Notes: generated from the sequence alone by a model not told the origin. 26,133 nucleotides of DNA from GCA-003244245 sp035997545 (GCA_035997545.1 DASYIL010000242.1:1-26133); one strand, 5' to 3'. Numbered from the stretch's first letter, positions 16,895 to 24,522 are shown. Numbers and translations are program-made.

Positions 16895-17830
16895 TCATGT
16901 CCGCCCTGGCAGCGACGGGGCTACCTGCGGTGCGGTGGTCGGTGCCAGCACGGCGATTGGTTCGGTGCTCGTACGGGTGTGAGCGAGCACGGCCAGCCCG
17001 ACGCCGCGCAGCGCGCATACAATCACCAGCGCGAAGAACAAGCCGAACACAACATGTGCCGCCACCAGCACGCCGTAGGTCGCCGCGGTCGCCACCCCGA
17101 AAGCCACCTGGTTGCGCGTGCTGACCGGCGTGGTGCCCGGGTCGGTGATCATGTAGTTGGTGAAAAGCACGAAGGCTACCCCGGTCACCGGCAGCAAGGC
17201 GCTCACCAACGATATGTCGGTGAACACGTCGCGCACCAGGGCCTGGGCGACGAATCCGCCGGTCCAGCCCAGGATCAGTGGGATCTTCCGAGTCAGCGTG
17301 GCATTGAGCATGGTGCCGGCAACGAGCAGCAGGGCCGGAACGAGTGCGTCCCACGGTCCGGAAATCCATTCGGTGAACTCGTACGGCGGAGCGATGCCGA
17401 CCCAGGGAAAGAGCAACAGCACGGCGACTATGCCAACGTTGCTGGGGTTGAGGACATGTCGGAGTCTGTTTCCCACGCGCACCCGCACGAGGTGCTTGCT
17501 CGATATCGCGATGACCACAGCGAGGACGTAGGGCCAGAGGGTGTCGTTGCCGTAGAGCAGCAGCGCGGTGGCAAGACCGGCGATGTAGGCCGGCAGCAGA
17601 AAGTCGATCACTTTCCCGGCCGGGGCCAGGTAACGCGGTCGTCGCCGGTGGGCTGCAGCGTCGATGGAGTCGAGCAGCAGCTCGATGGCAAGGGCCGCGA
17701 GCACGGCCACCACAGGAGTCGCATACGCTTGCTCGAAGCCCAGCACGGTGTGACCAAGAATTGTCAGCGCGGTGATCGACACGCCGAAGCGGCGCAGCGC
17801 TGCGCTGCGTGGATCGGGGGGCGGCTTCAC
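16895..17830 (-). CDS. unbU: UnbU, enediyne-associated integral membrane protein (RnfD/NqrB-like)
   Basis: A 311-residue multi-pass membrane protein with about eight hydrophobic segments, for example ALTILGHTVLGF, VVAVLAALAIELLLD, YIAGLATALLLYG, VGIVAVLLLFPWVGI, ALVPALLLVAGTMLN and VAAHVVFGLFFALVIV. TNYMITDPGTTPVSTRNQ recalls the FMN-attachment neighbourhood of RnfD/NqrB-type subunits (DPxT), although no covalent flavin can be proved here. The gene belongs to the conserved unbL-unbV-unbU set found with pksE in enediyne clusters; its exact role is unresolved. GTG 17830 overlaps the unbV stop as GTGA, indicating translational coupling, with AGGG just upstream. The protein ends 13 bp before pksE. 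Confidence 0.92.
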   Translation of the reverse strand: MKPPPDPRSAALRRFGVSITALTILGHTVLGFEQAYATPVVAVLAALAIELLLDSIDAAAHRRRPRYLAPAGKVIDFLLPAYIAGLATALLLYGNDTLWPYVLAVVIAISSKHLVRVRVGNRLRHVLNPSNVGIVAVLLLFPWVGIAPPYEFTEWISGPWDALVPALLLVAGTMLNATLTRKIPLILGWTGGFVAQALVRDVFTDISLVSALLPVTGVAFVLFTNYMITDPGTTPVSTRNQVAFGVATAATYGVLVAAHVVFGLFFALVIVCALRGVGLAVLAHTRTSTEPIAVLAPTTAPQVAPSLPGRT

Positions 17831-19767
17831 GGCATTCCCTTCGTTGTGCCGTCCGGTTCAAGAATGACGTTGTGCCAACCGGGCGCGAACGTCGTCGCTG
17901 TGGTATGGAGCTGACCGCAACCGTCGCGCCAGGAGATGAGCGCCGGCAGCGTCGTGACAGGGCTGGCGCCGAGCCCGAAAAGCAGATCGGGGGCGTTGAC
18001 GCCGTTGTGGCCGTTAGCCGGATAGACCTGCTGCGTCAAACGTGTGCCGTCCGGGCGGGTCACAGTGACGCTCGCACCGATAGCGGGCCGGGTCGGCCCG
18101 GCTGGCGCTATGGTGCACTGCGCGTCGCCGACGGGTTGGCGCAGCCGCAGCCCGAGGAACGAACCTGCTTGGGAATCGTTGTTATAGAAGGTCGACTGGG
18201 CCCACTGGTTCGCTACCACGAAGTCCAGCCGCCCGTCTTCGTTGACGTCACCGACTGCGAAGCTGCGGCTGACTGCATCGGTGCCGACGCCGATGATGTC
18301 TGCAACGTCGACGTAGCGCCCGTCCGGGCCGCGGACGAAGAACGTATTGTGATCACGCCCGGACAGGTCGTCACCAGCGACCACGTGCGGCCACAGGGCA
18401 GGGTTGGCAAGGATCAGATCGTTCGATGTTGCAGCTTCCTGCAGTTGTGGCCATCGGTTGGTCGTTCCGGCGACGAAACCGGTCGCGTGCATTACCTGGG
18501 GCGTACCGGAGTTGTCGAAGTCCGCCGCTTTGACGTCCCATGACCAGCCGGACCGAGATAATCCTAATTCTTCGCTGTGATTGTCGTAGGGAGCGACGCC
18601 ATGCTGAAAGCCGGACCGATCGCCGGTGTAGATGAAGGCGAAGTTGCTCTCCTGCAGCGCATACGGCTCAGTGATGTTGCTGACCAGAATGTCCAGGCTT
18701 CCGGTTCCGCTCAGGTCGGTGAAGGCCACTCCCATTCCCTTGAATGAGTCGTTTCCGACCACCTGGGACTTCGGCGTGCTAAAATGTCGCGCGCCTCGCA
18801 CCTCGTGGAAGCTGAGGTGGCCCGGCGTGGAAGAATTCACTAACAGGTGGTCGGGGCCGAAGTCGTTGGCGATGTACAGGTCTGGTCGGCCATCCCCGTC
18901 CAGATCCTGGGTCCCTAGCGCAAGGGTCCACTCGTGGGCCTCAGCCGGACCGAATGCGTCCGGCACCTCAGCGAAGTGGGCGTCCGGCTCCCGGCCGCGG
19001 TTGCCAGAAACAAACCGATATAGCCGGGTACTGCCTCCGTTGCTGTTCCCGTTGGACAACGAGTCTGTCATGACCAGTTCTGGTTGGTGCGCGGTCGGAT
19101 CCAGCACCCGAGCCCCATCGGGAAAGTAGTTACCGAACACCAAATCCAGGTGACCATCACCGTCGAAGTCCCCGATTGTCGCGGCGTTAGTATTCCATAC
19201 CTGCGGGGATGACACCAACTCGCGCGCCTTGAACGCATCCGGGGACGGTGTGATGTCAGGAATCCTTAAGAACAGCACCGGTGAGCGACCCCAGTAGTAG
19301 ACAACCACGTCCTGCCAGCCGTCCTCATTAACGTCGGCGGGCAGACAACCCATCGGGGCGGCGTAGGACGGATACCATAGGGCGGCGGGCTGCAGGGTGA
19401 ACGGCTTATACCGTTCACCGGTAGTGGGCGCCGGTTCGATGGTGACGGTGTTGGTGCGCGGGTCTACCAGGCAGATGTCGTGGGACACGGCGCCGCCGTC
19501 GACGGCGAACAGGGCGGTGCTCGCTCCCACCGACGACACCCACGCGTCGAGCTTGTCGTAGGCCGGGGCTACCGGGCGTAGGCGGTGCCCGCTTGGGCTG
19601 TCCGGTGAATTGACAGGGTAGGGCGTGAAGTGGAAGGGCGCGGCCAGGGCTGCCCGCTGCTCGGGAGATACGGTCGGCTGCCGGGCGAGGTCCCAGACCA
19701 GCAGGCAGCACACGATCGCCGCGAGGCGCGGCAGGTTCCGGCGTACCAGCGCCCTGATGGGATCCAT
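17827..19767 (-). CDS. unbV: UnbV, FG-GAP/VCBS repeat and ASPIC/UnbV domain protein
   Basis: A 646-residue protein whose first about 30 residues form a basic-then-hydrophobic segment (RNLPRLAAIVCCLLVWDLA), so it is likely anchored or exported. Several FG-GAP/VCBS repeats follow, each with a calcium-type D-x-D/N-x-D/S-G loop: DVNEDGWQDVV, DFDGDGHLDLVFGN, DLDGDGRPDLYIAN, DLSGTGSLDILVSN and DVNEDGRLDFVVAN, which together suggest a propeller. The C-terminus (IGASVTVTRPDGTRLTQQV, then ANGHNGVNAPDLLFGLG) is the ASPIC/UnbV domain. It belongs to the conserved enediyne set; its biochemical role is unsettled. ATG 19767 shares its A with the unbL TGA (TGATG), with GGGAGG 10 bp upstream; a start at 19821 would lie inside unbL. 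Confidence 0.92.
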   Translation of the reverse strand: MDPIRALVRRNLPRLAAIVCCLLVWDLARQPTVSPEQRAALAAPFHFTPYPVNSPDSPSGHRLRPVAPAYDKLDAWVSSVGASTALFAVDGGAVSHDICLVDPRTNTVTIEPAPTTGERYKPFTLQPAALWYPSYAAPMGCLPADVNEDGWQDVVVYYWGRSPVLFLRIPDITPSPDAFKARELVSSPQVWNTNAATIGDFDGDGHLDLVFGNYFPDGARVLDPTAHQPELVMTDSLSNGNSNGGSTRLYRFVSGNRGREPDAHFAEVPDAFGPAEAHEWTLALGTQDLDGDGRPDLYIANDFGPDHLLVNSSTPGHLSFHEVRGARHFSTPKSQVVGNDSFKGMGVAFTDLSGTGSLDILVSNITEPYALQESNFAFIYTGDRSGFQHGVAPYDNHSEELGLSRSGWSWDVKAADFDNSGTPQVMHATGFVAGTTNRWPQLQEAATSNDLILANPALWPHVVAGDDLSGRDHNTFFVRGPDGRYVDVADIIGVGTDAVSRSFAVGDVNEDGRLDFVVANQWAQSTFYNNDSQAGSFLGLRLRQPVGDAQCTIAPAGPTRPAIGASVTVTRPDGTRLTQQVYPANGHNGVNAPDLLFGLGASPVTTLPALISWRDGCGQLHTTATTFAPGWHNVILEPDGTTKGMP

Positions 19768-20732
19768 CAGACGTGCCCTCCCTGCCGCTGGGACCACAGC
19801 CTCCGGATCTCCGCACGCCATTCGTGGTAGTGCGCTGCGGTGTGCGGGCTGGAACCCAGCCTCATTTGCGCCTGGTCAGTCCAGGCAGCGGCCTCGCCAG
19901 AGGTCACGCCCGCCAAGACAGCTGCGGCCTTCTCCGTGTACGCCGGTACGACCGCGGATACGTGGCGTGCCTTGCAGGCGAAGGCGCAGCCTTGCGCGAG
20001 CTCCGCGTGGTGTTCGCCGGCAAGGGCGACCAACCGCTCGAGCTCGTCCGGTTCGGCGGCACCCGCATACGTGGCGGCGAGCCCGATCCCGCTCCACAGG
20101 TCAGCGTGCCGGGCGGGCGAAAACTCTCCGATACGCAGCGCAACCCCGTCCGGATCGGCGCACTCATGGAACCACAATGACCGACCCAGCCCCTGGTCCC
20201 GAATGGCATGCTGGCCGGACGTCAGGCCGCGCTCGACACGTTGCCCGCCGACCACCCGGTCGGCAAGAAAAAAGCCCTGATGGAACCCGAACCCATCCCA
20301 GGCGAGCCAACGCAGCAGCGGATCAGGCGATCGGATTCCCCACCACGGGCGCAGCCGCAGCCGGGCATAAGCCCAACCCGCACCGACATGCACCATATGC
20401 GGGTAAGCCTGAGCTGCCCCAGATAACAGATCGTTCAACCGGCGGCCCGACGAGAAGGTGAGCAAGTCGAGCACCGTACACGCCATCCCCGCGCCCTCAT
20501 AGGCGAAACCCCGCAGCTCTGGGTCGATCGCGTCGAGGCCGGCTACCCATCCATCGTCACCAGAAACGGCAACGAACGCGTTAAAACCCTCCAGGAACGA
20601 CCGACCGGCGGACTGCAGAGCATGACGGGATGGCCCGGGCCGTAACCGGAACCTGTGTCGTCCAAAATCGATCTGATCGAGGTTTTGTCGCAAACCCGCG
20701 GTCAATGCAGTCTGGATCGGCGAGGCACGCAT
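19767..20732 (-). CDS. unbL: UnbL, DUF1702 enediyne-associated protein
   Basis: A 321-residue soluble protein of the DUF1702 family, the first gene of the enediyne core operon. Family features are the early SAGRSFLEGFNAFVAV, FAYEGAGMACTVLDLL, HVGAGWAYARLRLRPWWG, RWLAWDGFGFHQGFFLAD, and a C-terminal helical region rich in Ala ending EWRAEIRRLWSQR. It is always found with pksE in enediyne clusters but its reaction is not established. The start is uncertain: ATG 20732 has GGGAAGAG 12 bp upstream, while TTG 20762 has GGGGAG only 2 bp away. I prefer ATG 20732. It is followed with a one-base overlap by unbV. Confidence 0.92.
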   Translation of the reverse strand: MRASPIQTALTAGLRQNLDQIDFGRHRFRLRPGPSRHALQSAGRSFLEGFNAFVAVSGDDGWVAGLDAIDPELRGFAYEGAGMACTVLDLLTFSSGRRLNDLLSGAAQAYPHMVHVGAGWAYARLRLRPWWGIRSPDPLLRWLAWDGFGFHQGFFLADRVVGGQRVERGLTSGQHAIRDQGLGRSLWFHECADPDGVALRIGEFSPARHADLWSGIGLAATYAGAAEPDELERLVALAGEHHAELAQGCAFACKARHVSAVVPAYTEKAAAVLAGVTSGEAAAWTDQAQMRLGSSPHTAAHYHEWRAEIRRLWSQRQGGHV

Positions 20733-20996
20733 CAATTTATCCAACTCTTCCCGTTCCCCCAAGTCTCCCCGCTGCCTTCCGAGAGACGAACCATCGTCGG
20801 CACCCCGGATCCGGTTTCCGCGTCAATGCCATGGCTGCCAGCCCTCGGCCCGGTGGGAGCACCTGCGCCGCTAGTGGGCATTGCCCTCGACCCCACAATC
20901 TCGGACAGCCCAGGCTTGGAGCAGGACTACCACTGTAGGTCATCACGCATTCCCACCTTGGCTGCTCACTATTGATGAAGTAGTTTCCCACTATCC

Positions 20997-21023
20997 GGCC
21001 GCGCGGGATTCTGGCCGCGCGGG
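20997..21023. repeat. Perfect tandem 11-mer (GGCCGCGCGGG)
   Basis: GGCCGCGCGGG occurs at 20997-21007 and again at 21013-21023, separated by ATTCT, giving a 16-bp period. It lies about 265 bp upstream of unbL and 165 bp upstream of the 79-residue gene. Tandem copies in a promoter region suggest a protein-binding site, but no matching regulator can be named. Confidence 0.5.
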
Positions 21024-21060
21024 CGACCAGACCGCCAGACGCTGAACGGAAAGTTGCGTG

Positions 21061-21110
21061 TCACCAGTACACACCACCGGCATCAACCCGCCGTCAACGA
21101 TGTGTCAACA
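21061..21110. promoter_or_regulatory. Candidate SARP-type box: TCAAC repeats at 11-bp period
   Basis: TCAAC occurs at 21083, 21094 and 21105, each exactly 11 bp apart, and a one-mismatch copy (TCACC) sits at 21061, in phase two periods upstream. The core repeats read as heptamers ATCAACC, GTCAACG and GTCAACA with 4-bp spacers, the geometry used by Streptomyces antibiotic regulatory proteins. On the minus strand the repeats read TTGAC and could overlap -35 boxes of a leftward promoter. No SARP gene is in the window. Confidence 0.5.
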
Positions 21111-21186
21111 CCCGAGCATCCTCGAAGAACAGCGGCGCGGTGAGTAAGGCGTAAGCTCAGGCGCTAGGTCGAGAGAGAGGACCTGG

Positions 21187-21426
21187 GTGGCAGCCTCCGA
21201 GGTTTTCGGGAGCGCGAAACGACGCACTCCATCAGCGACGATGATCATGCGCGTATGGCGGGAGACAGGTTCAGAGCAACCGTTCCGTGCCCGGTTCGTC
21301 GCTGTCCACGCTGACGGTCACACAGCCGAGGTGGGTGTCGCCGCCAGCCCAGACGAGGCGTTGACCACCGTCAACCATTGGATCGAGGAGTTCCTCAGCC
21401 TGGATCCACAGACCGGGCTTGAGTGA
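21187..21426 (+). CDS. Small hypothetical protein (79 residues)
   Basis: The protein starts at GTG 21187, 6 bp after a GAGAGAGAGG ribosome site. The first 19 residues are basic and low in structure; from MIMRVW onward it looks like a compact alpha/beta domain (FRARFVAVHADGHTAEVGVAASPDEALTTVNHWIEEFLSL), alternating strands and an amphipathic C-terminal helix. Starts at ATG 21241 or 21247 would retain that domain. I do not recognise the family. It is divergent from unbL and lies downstream of the TCAAC array, so it may share control with the enediyne operon or simply mark the cluster edge. No cysteines or membrane segments are present. Confidence 0.6.
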   Translation: MAASEVFGSAKRRTPSATMIMRVWRETGSEQPFRARFVAVHADGHTAEVGVAASPDEALTTVNHWIEEFLSLDPQTGLE

Positions 21427-21681
21427 TCACCCTGGAGGATCGGCATATGTTGTGATCTTGCTGCTTCGGGGTGGGACATGAGTGCTCCGCCGGTGGACGT
21501 TTTCTCCGGCGTGTCCGGTACTGCTGGGTAGGTTGGTAGGCGTGGGCCACAGGGCCTCTCGGGTGTTGCTGGGCGCCACGTCTGGGGGCTTCAGGTGGAG
21601 GGCCCGGTCGGAGTGTCGACGACTCCGTGATCATGTGGCTAGGATTGCCCGGAGCATTGTGACAGTTCAGGGAGGACATTG

Positions 21682-22746
21682 ATGGCCATTCCGACCGAGC
21701 CGATCGGCAGCATCCCTCGACCCCAGTACCTGCTGGATGCGATGGCAGATTTCGCGGCGGGAAAGATCGACCAGGCGGGCCTGGACACCTGGTCCGATCA
21801 GGCACTGGCGGACACCATCGAGCGGTTTGAGGCCACCGGTTCCCCGGTCGTGACCGATGGTGAGCAGGCTAAGCCGAGCTTTGCGACTTATCCGCTGCAG
21901 GGCATCGACGGGCTTGCGCCCGACGGGGTGGTCATTCCGTTCGCTGATGGGCATACCCGGCAGCTGCCCCGGTTGACCGGCGGTCCCTTCCGGTACAGCA
22001 CGTTCGCGGCCTCCTACCTGACCAAGGCCACAAGCTACACCAGCACTCCGGTCAAGCAGCCGGTGATCGCCCCATCGGCGCTGAGCCTGCTGTACCCGAC
22101 CGAGGAGATCGAGGGCTACCCGAGGGAGACCTTCCTGCAGGACCTGGCCAACCAGTCCGAGGCCGATATTCGGCAGTGCCTGGACGCCGGGGCGGCGTCG
22201 GTGCAACTGGACTTCACCGAGGGCCGGCTGTCGCTCAAGCTCGACCCGTCAAAGGGTGTGCTGCGCAGTTTCATCGAGCTCAACAACACGGTGCTAGACC
22301 GGTTCTCGGCCGAGGAACGGTCCAAGTTGGGCGTGCATACCTGCCCGGGCGGCGACCAGGACTCGGCGCACAGTCTGGATGTGGACTACGCCGAGTTGCT
22401 GCCGGAGCTGTTCACTTTGCACGCTGGCACCTTCTATCTCCAACTCGCCAGTGAACGTGACCGGGCCCGCGTGCTGGAGATCGTCAGGGATCATTCGCGC
22501 TACGACCAGCGGATCTTCGTGGGGGTCATCGATCCCATCGATCCCAGGGTGGAAAGCCCCGAGGAGGTGTGCGACCGGGTGCTGGAGGCGGCCCGCTCCA
22601 TCCCGGTGGAGCGTTTGGGAACCTGTGATGACTGTGGGTTCTCGCCTTTCGCTGACGACGCGTCCACCTCGCGGGAGACGGCGTTCGCCAAGATCAAAGC
22701 GCGCGTCAGGGGTACCCAAATGGCCGCCGAAGCCCTCGGCGTCTGA
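21682..22746 (+). CDS. MetE C-terminal-like (cobalamin-independent methionine synthase II) protein
   Basis: A 354-residue single-barrel protein of the MetE-C/CoM-transferase-like family, half the size of full MetE and lacking its N-terminal barrel. Landmarks are IGSIPRPQ (8-15), TDGEQAKPSF (58-67), QLDFTEGRL (175-183), the zinc-type HTCPGGDQ with His219 and Cys221, and TCDDCGFSPF with Cys315 and Cys318, Cys318 matching the DCG cysteine of MetE. Such proteins transfer a methyl or alkyl group to a thiol such as homocysteine; the donor here is unknown. ATG 21682 follows GGAGG by 6 bp; TTG 21679 is less likely. It stands alone, 255 bp after the previous gene. It may complement the homocysteine methyltransferase of operon B, but could be housekeeping. 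Confidence 0.88.
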   Translation: MAIPTEPIGSIPRPQYLLDAMADFAAGKIDQAGLDTWSDQALADTIERFEATGSPVVTDGEQAKPSFATYPLQGIDGLAPDGVVIPFADGHTRQLPRLTGGPFRYSTFAASYLTKATSYTSTPVKQPVIAPSALSLLYPTEEIEGYPRETFLQDLANQSEADIRQCLDAGAASVQLDFTEGRLSLKLDPSKGVLRSFIELNNTVLDRFSAEERSKLGVHTCPGGDQDSAHSLDVDYAELLPELFTLHAGTFYLQLASERDRARVLEIVRDHSRYDQRIFVGVIDPIDPRVESPEEVCDRVLEAARSIPVERLGTCDDCGFSPFADDASTSRETAFAKIKARVRGTQMAAEALGV

Positions 22747-22949
22747 CCAACCCAGGGCCAATCCCCAGTTCGAGATCGCCGTCGCGAGGACGGTACGCGA
22801 CCGCGCGGCCCGCGCAGTGTTCTCCTCATGGACTCCGACTTCCGCTGGCTCGAACAGCGGATTGCCCAGGGCCTCCCGGACCGTCGATGCTAGGAACCGC
22901 TGAATATTCCGTGCCAGGCGCGATCAGCCGACCGATCTCGGCCCGCCAG

Positions 22950-23822
22950 CTAGGGGTTGCGAATCAGGCCCCTGAGTTGGGGTCCCAGCCACGGTTTGCG
23001 ACCCCAGGTCAGCAGCTTTCCCGTGGCGATCGCCGTCCACTGGCTCTGCCGGTTCCAGACCACCCTGAGGAACGCGACGGGGTCGGCCGAGATATGGCAG
23101 TCAACTCTGCGGGAGGACGGCTCGACGACGTTGAGCTCACCGTCGTCGAAGATGAAATGGAAGCTGTCCCCACCCCGGATTCGGACGTCGTAGGTGGCCT
23201 GGAGGCCGGCCGCCTTCGCACCGTTCACAAACACCCGAGGATCAGCCGCCTGCAGAACCGGAACGATGAACCGTCGCACCACCATGGCCGCATGGGCCGG
23301 GTCGATTCGCCACGTGCGTCCGGCGGCATGGGCGATGTCGTAACCGTGCAGGACAGTCTCGCTCAGCAGGTGATTGGTCAAGGTCGACTGCCGGACGGTG
23401 ATGCCTTGAACCAACCATGGACGTGGGGCATCGGCGTCTGTTCCCCTGCATTCGCTGAAGTACTTCTCGGCCCGGGCATCGATACGGTCGGCCAGGACGC
23501 CCAGATCTCGTTCGGGGTCGGACTTCACCCCGAGCTTGGTCACCTCGGCCAGGTCCCACATGTCCCGGATCAGCGACTCGCCAGCCATGCCGGCAATGCT
23601 GGGAATCACCTCGTAGAAGCGCGAGAGATCCCGACGTGCCAGGCCGGGCGCGACGATCCAGGCCTGCGTGAGATGCATGGCGACCTCACCGAGGTTCCAC
23701 TGACCCACTGCGGGAGCCCCCGGATCTTGGATGGATCGTAGGAGGGTCGTCACCCGCCCGACCTCGTCGCGAAGCGCGTCCTGGCTCTGTTGCCAGTCGA
23801 CTATCGGTCCGCTTGCGACCAT
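22950..23822 (-). CDS. DinB-fold maleylpyruvate isomerase-like protein with C-terminal SCP2-like domain
   Basis: A 290-residue protein whose N-terminal half (VGQWNLGEVAMHLTQAW near 40-56, then LLSETVLHGYDIAHAAG near 153-169) is the MDMPI-N/DinB four-helix fold. Its His residues (MHLTQ, LHGYDIAHA) are placed to bind a metal, as in mycothiol-dependent enzymes. Residues about 190-290 resemble the SCP2 fold (YDVRIRGGDSFHFIFDDGELNV, DCHISADPVAFLRVVWNR). Members use mycothiol in isomerisation or detoxification, but many have no known substrate. ATG 23822 follows AAGGGG, which is directly adjacent to the inverted repeat at 23834-23884. A role in protecting against reactive metabolites is possible but not shown. 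Confidence 0.85.
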   Translation of the reverse strand: MVASGPIVDWQQSQDALRDEVGRVTTLLRSIQDPGAPAVGQWNLGEVAMHLTQAWIVAPGLARRDLSRFYEVIPSIAGMAGESLIRDMWDLAEVTKLGVKSDPERDLGVLADRIDARAEKYFSECRGTDADAPRPWLVQGITVRQSTLTNHLLSETVLHGYDIAHAAGRTWRIDPAHAAMVVRRFIVPVLQAADPRVFVNGAKAAGLQATYDVRIRGGDSFHFIFDDGELNVVEPSSRRVDCHISADPVAFLRVVWNRQSQWTAIATGKLLTWGRKPWLGPQLRGLIRNP

Positions 23823-23833
23823 GTCAGCCCCTT

Positions 23834-23884
23834 GACTCGCCGCTCAAACTTGGGTTCGCGCAGCGGCGACTGTAGCGGCGAGTC
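23834..23884. promoter_or_regulatory. Long inverted repeat with two alternative arms before the MDMPI ribosome site
   Basis: GACTCGCCGCT (23834-23844) is perfectly complementary to AGCGGCGAGTC (23874-23884). A second near-copy, AGCGGCGACT (23862-23871), could pair with the same left arm. On the minus strand the structure ends immediately before the AAGGGG ribosome site of the downstream gene, so it could affect translation, or end transcription from the STAS gene. Confidence 0.5.
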
Positions 23885-23934
23885 TGAGTCATCCACATCC
23901 ACTAGATGACGGATCCTCCACACCGGGGGGGTGG

Positions 23935-24429
23935 CTAGGCCATGACGTTTGCCCGGTGGCGGCCGGCGGTGGAGGTCGAAGCACTGGCGCAGGCTTGGAG
24001 GGCGCCAGCCAGATCGTCATGCAGGTCGAGGATCTCGTCCAGCGGCGTGAGTTCCGGCGGGGGGACGGCTTCGGAGTTCGAGCCGATGACCACGGCGAGG
24101 TGACCGTCGATATCGTGCCTGTCGAGGGCTTCGAAGACAGCCTGCAAGCCGGCCGAGTCGAGCAAAGCGGCAGCGGACAGGTCGATCACGAGATGCGACC
24201 GGTCGCCATAGACCGCTTCGGTGAGCGCGTCGGCCAGCAACGGCGCAGTAGCAAGGTCCACCTTCCCGGTTACCGTGCACACAGTGGTGTCCGGTTGAGG
24301 GCAGCTCAGCTTTGCAACGATCATGTTCCCATCAGGCGGTGATGGCCTGGTGCCAGGTGGAATGGTGCTAGTTCGAACCGTGTCGGTTGGAACGGTGTCA
24401 GGTGGCATAGTGTCAGTCTGCTCGGACAT
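23935..24429 (-). CDS. STAS-domain anti-sigma factor antagonist with repeat-encoded N-terminus
   Basis: A 164-residue protein. Residues about 37-145 form a STAS domain (VTGKVDLATAPLLADAL, then VIDLSAAALLDSAGLQAVFEAL), with Ser92 in DSAG as the phosphorylated serine of RsbV/SpoIIAA-type antagonists that free sigma factors by binding anti-sigma kinases. The first 35 residues come from a 15-nt tandem repeat and are low complexity. A start at ATG 24324 (MIVAKL), with GGGAA just upstream, would give a bare STAS protein; ATG 24429 has GGGAGGGAG about 11 bp upstream. The gene is divergent from a STAS-HATPase gene, a natural partner pair. Confidence 0.85.
   Translation of the reverse strand: MSEQTDTMPPDTVPTDTVRTSTIPPGTRPSPPDGNMIVAKLSCPQPDTTVCTVTGKVDLATAPLLADALTEAVYGDRSHLVIDLSAAALLDSAGLQAVFEALDRHDIDGHLAVVIGSNSEAVPPPELTPLDEILDLHDDLAGALQACASASTSTAGRHRANVMA
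24343..24417 (-). repeat. 15-nt tandem repeat (minisatellite) in the STAS gene
   Basis: Five consecutive 15-nt units on the minus strand encode the pentapeptides TDTMP, PDTVP, TDTVR, TSTIP and PGTRP, a pattern of [TP]-[DSG]-T-x-[PR]. Unit 2 reads CCTGACACCGTTCCA. Units are imperfect but stay in frame. Confidence 0.75.
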
Positions 24430-24506
24430 CGCTGGTCGACTCCCTCCCCCAGGGCATTACAGTCGAGAACCGACCGTACACGCTCAGCAATGAACGTCAA
24501 CCGGTC

Positions 24507-24522
24507 GTCAAGGCGGCTTGAC
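24507..24522. promoter_or_regulatory. Inverted repeat GTCAAG-GCGG-CTTGAC in the divergent STAS promoter region
   Basis: A perfect 6-bp inverted repeat with a 4-bp centre, in the gap between the divergent STAS and STAS-HATPase genes. TCAAC at 24497 and TCAAG at 24508 are also 11 bp apart. It may be an operator for one or both genes. Confidence 0.3.

Larger units (their letters stand above)
20733..21186. other. Divergent regulatory region between unbL and the small plus-strand gene
   Basis: A 454-bp gap upstream of the enediyne operon. It holds the tandem 11-mer at 20997-21023 and the TCAAC array at 21061-21109, described separately, and short CACTAT repeats near 20967 and 20989. A minus-strand frame at 20737-20991 overlaps the unbL start and has no recognisable family. 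The promoter for the core operon should lie here. Confidence 0.6.

Noticed and set aside
19768..19821. Longer UnbV start inside unbL
   Set aside because: ATG 19767 gives a standard membrane-leader N-terminus, the TGATG coupling and a good ribosome site.
20737..20991. Small minus-strand frame upstream of unbL (84 residues)
   Set aside because: It overlaps the unbL start in another frame and has no family resemblance; a leader peptide role cannot be supported.
22828..22893. 21-residue plus-strand micro-ORF starting ATG GAC TCC GAC
   Set aside because: Too short and without a clear ribosome site; may be a gene remnant, but nothing supports it.
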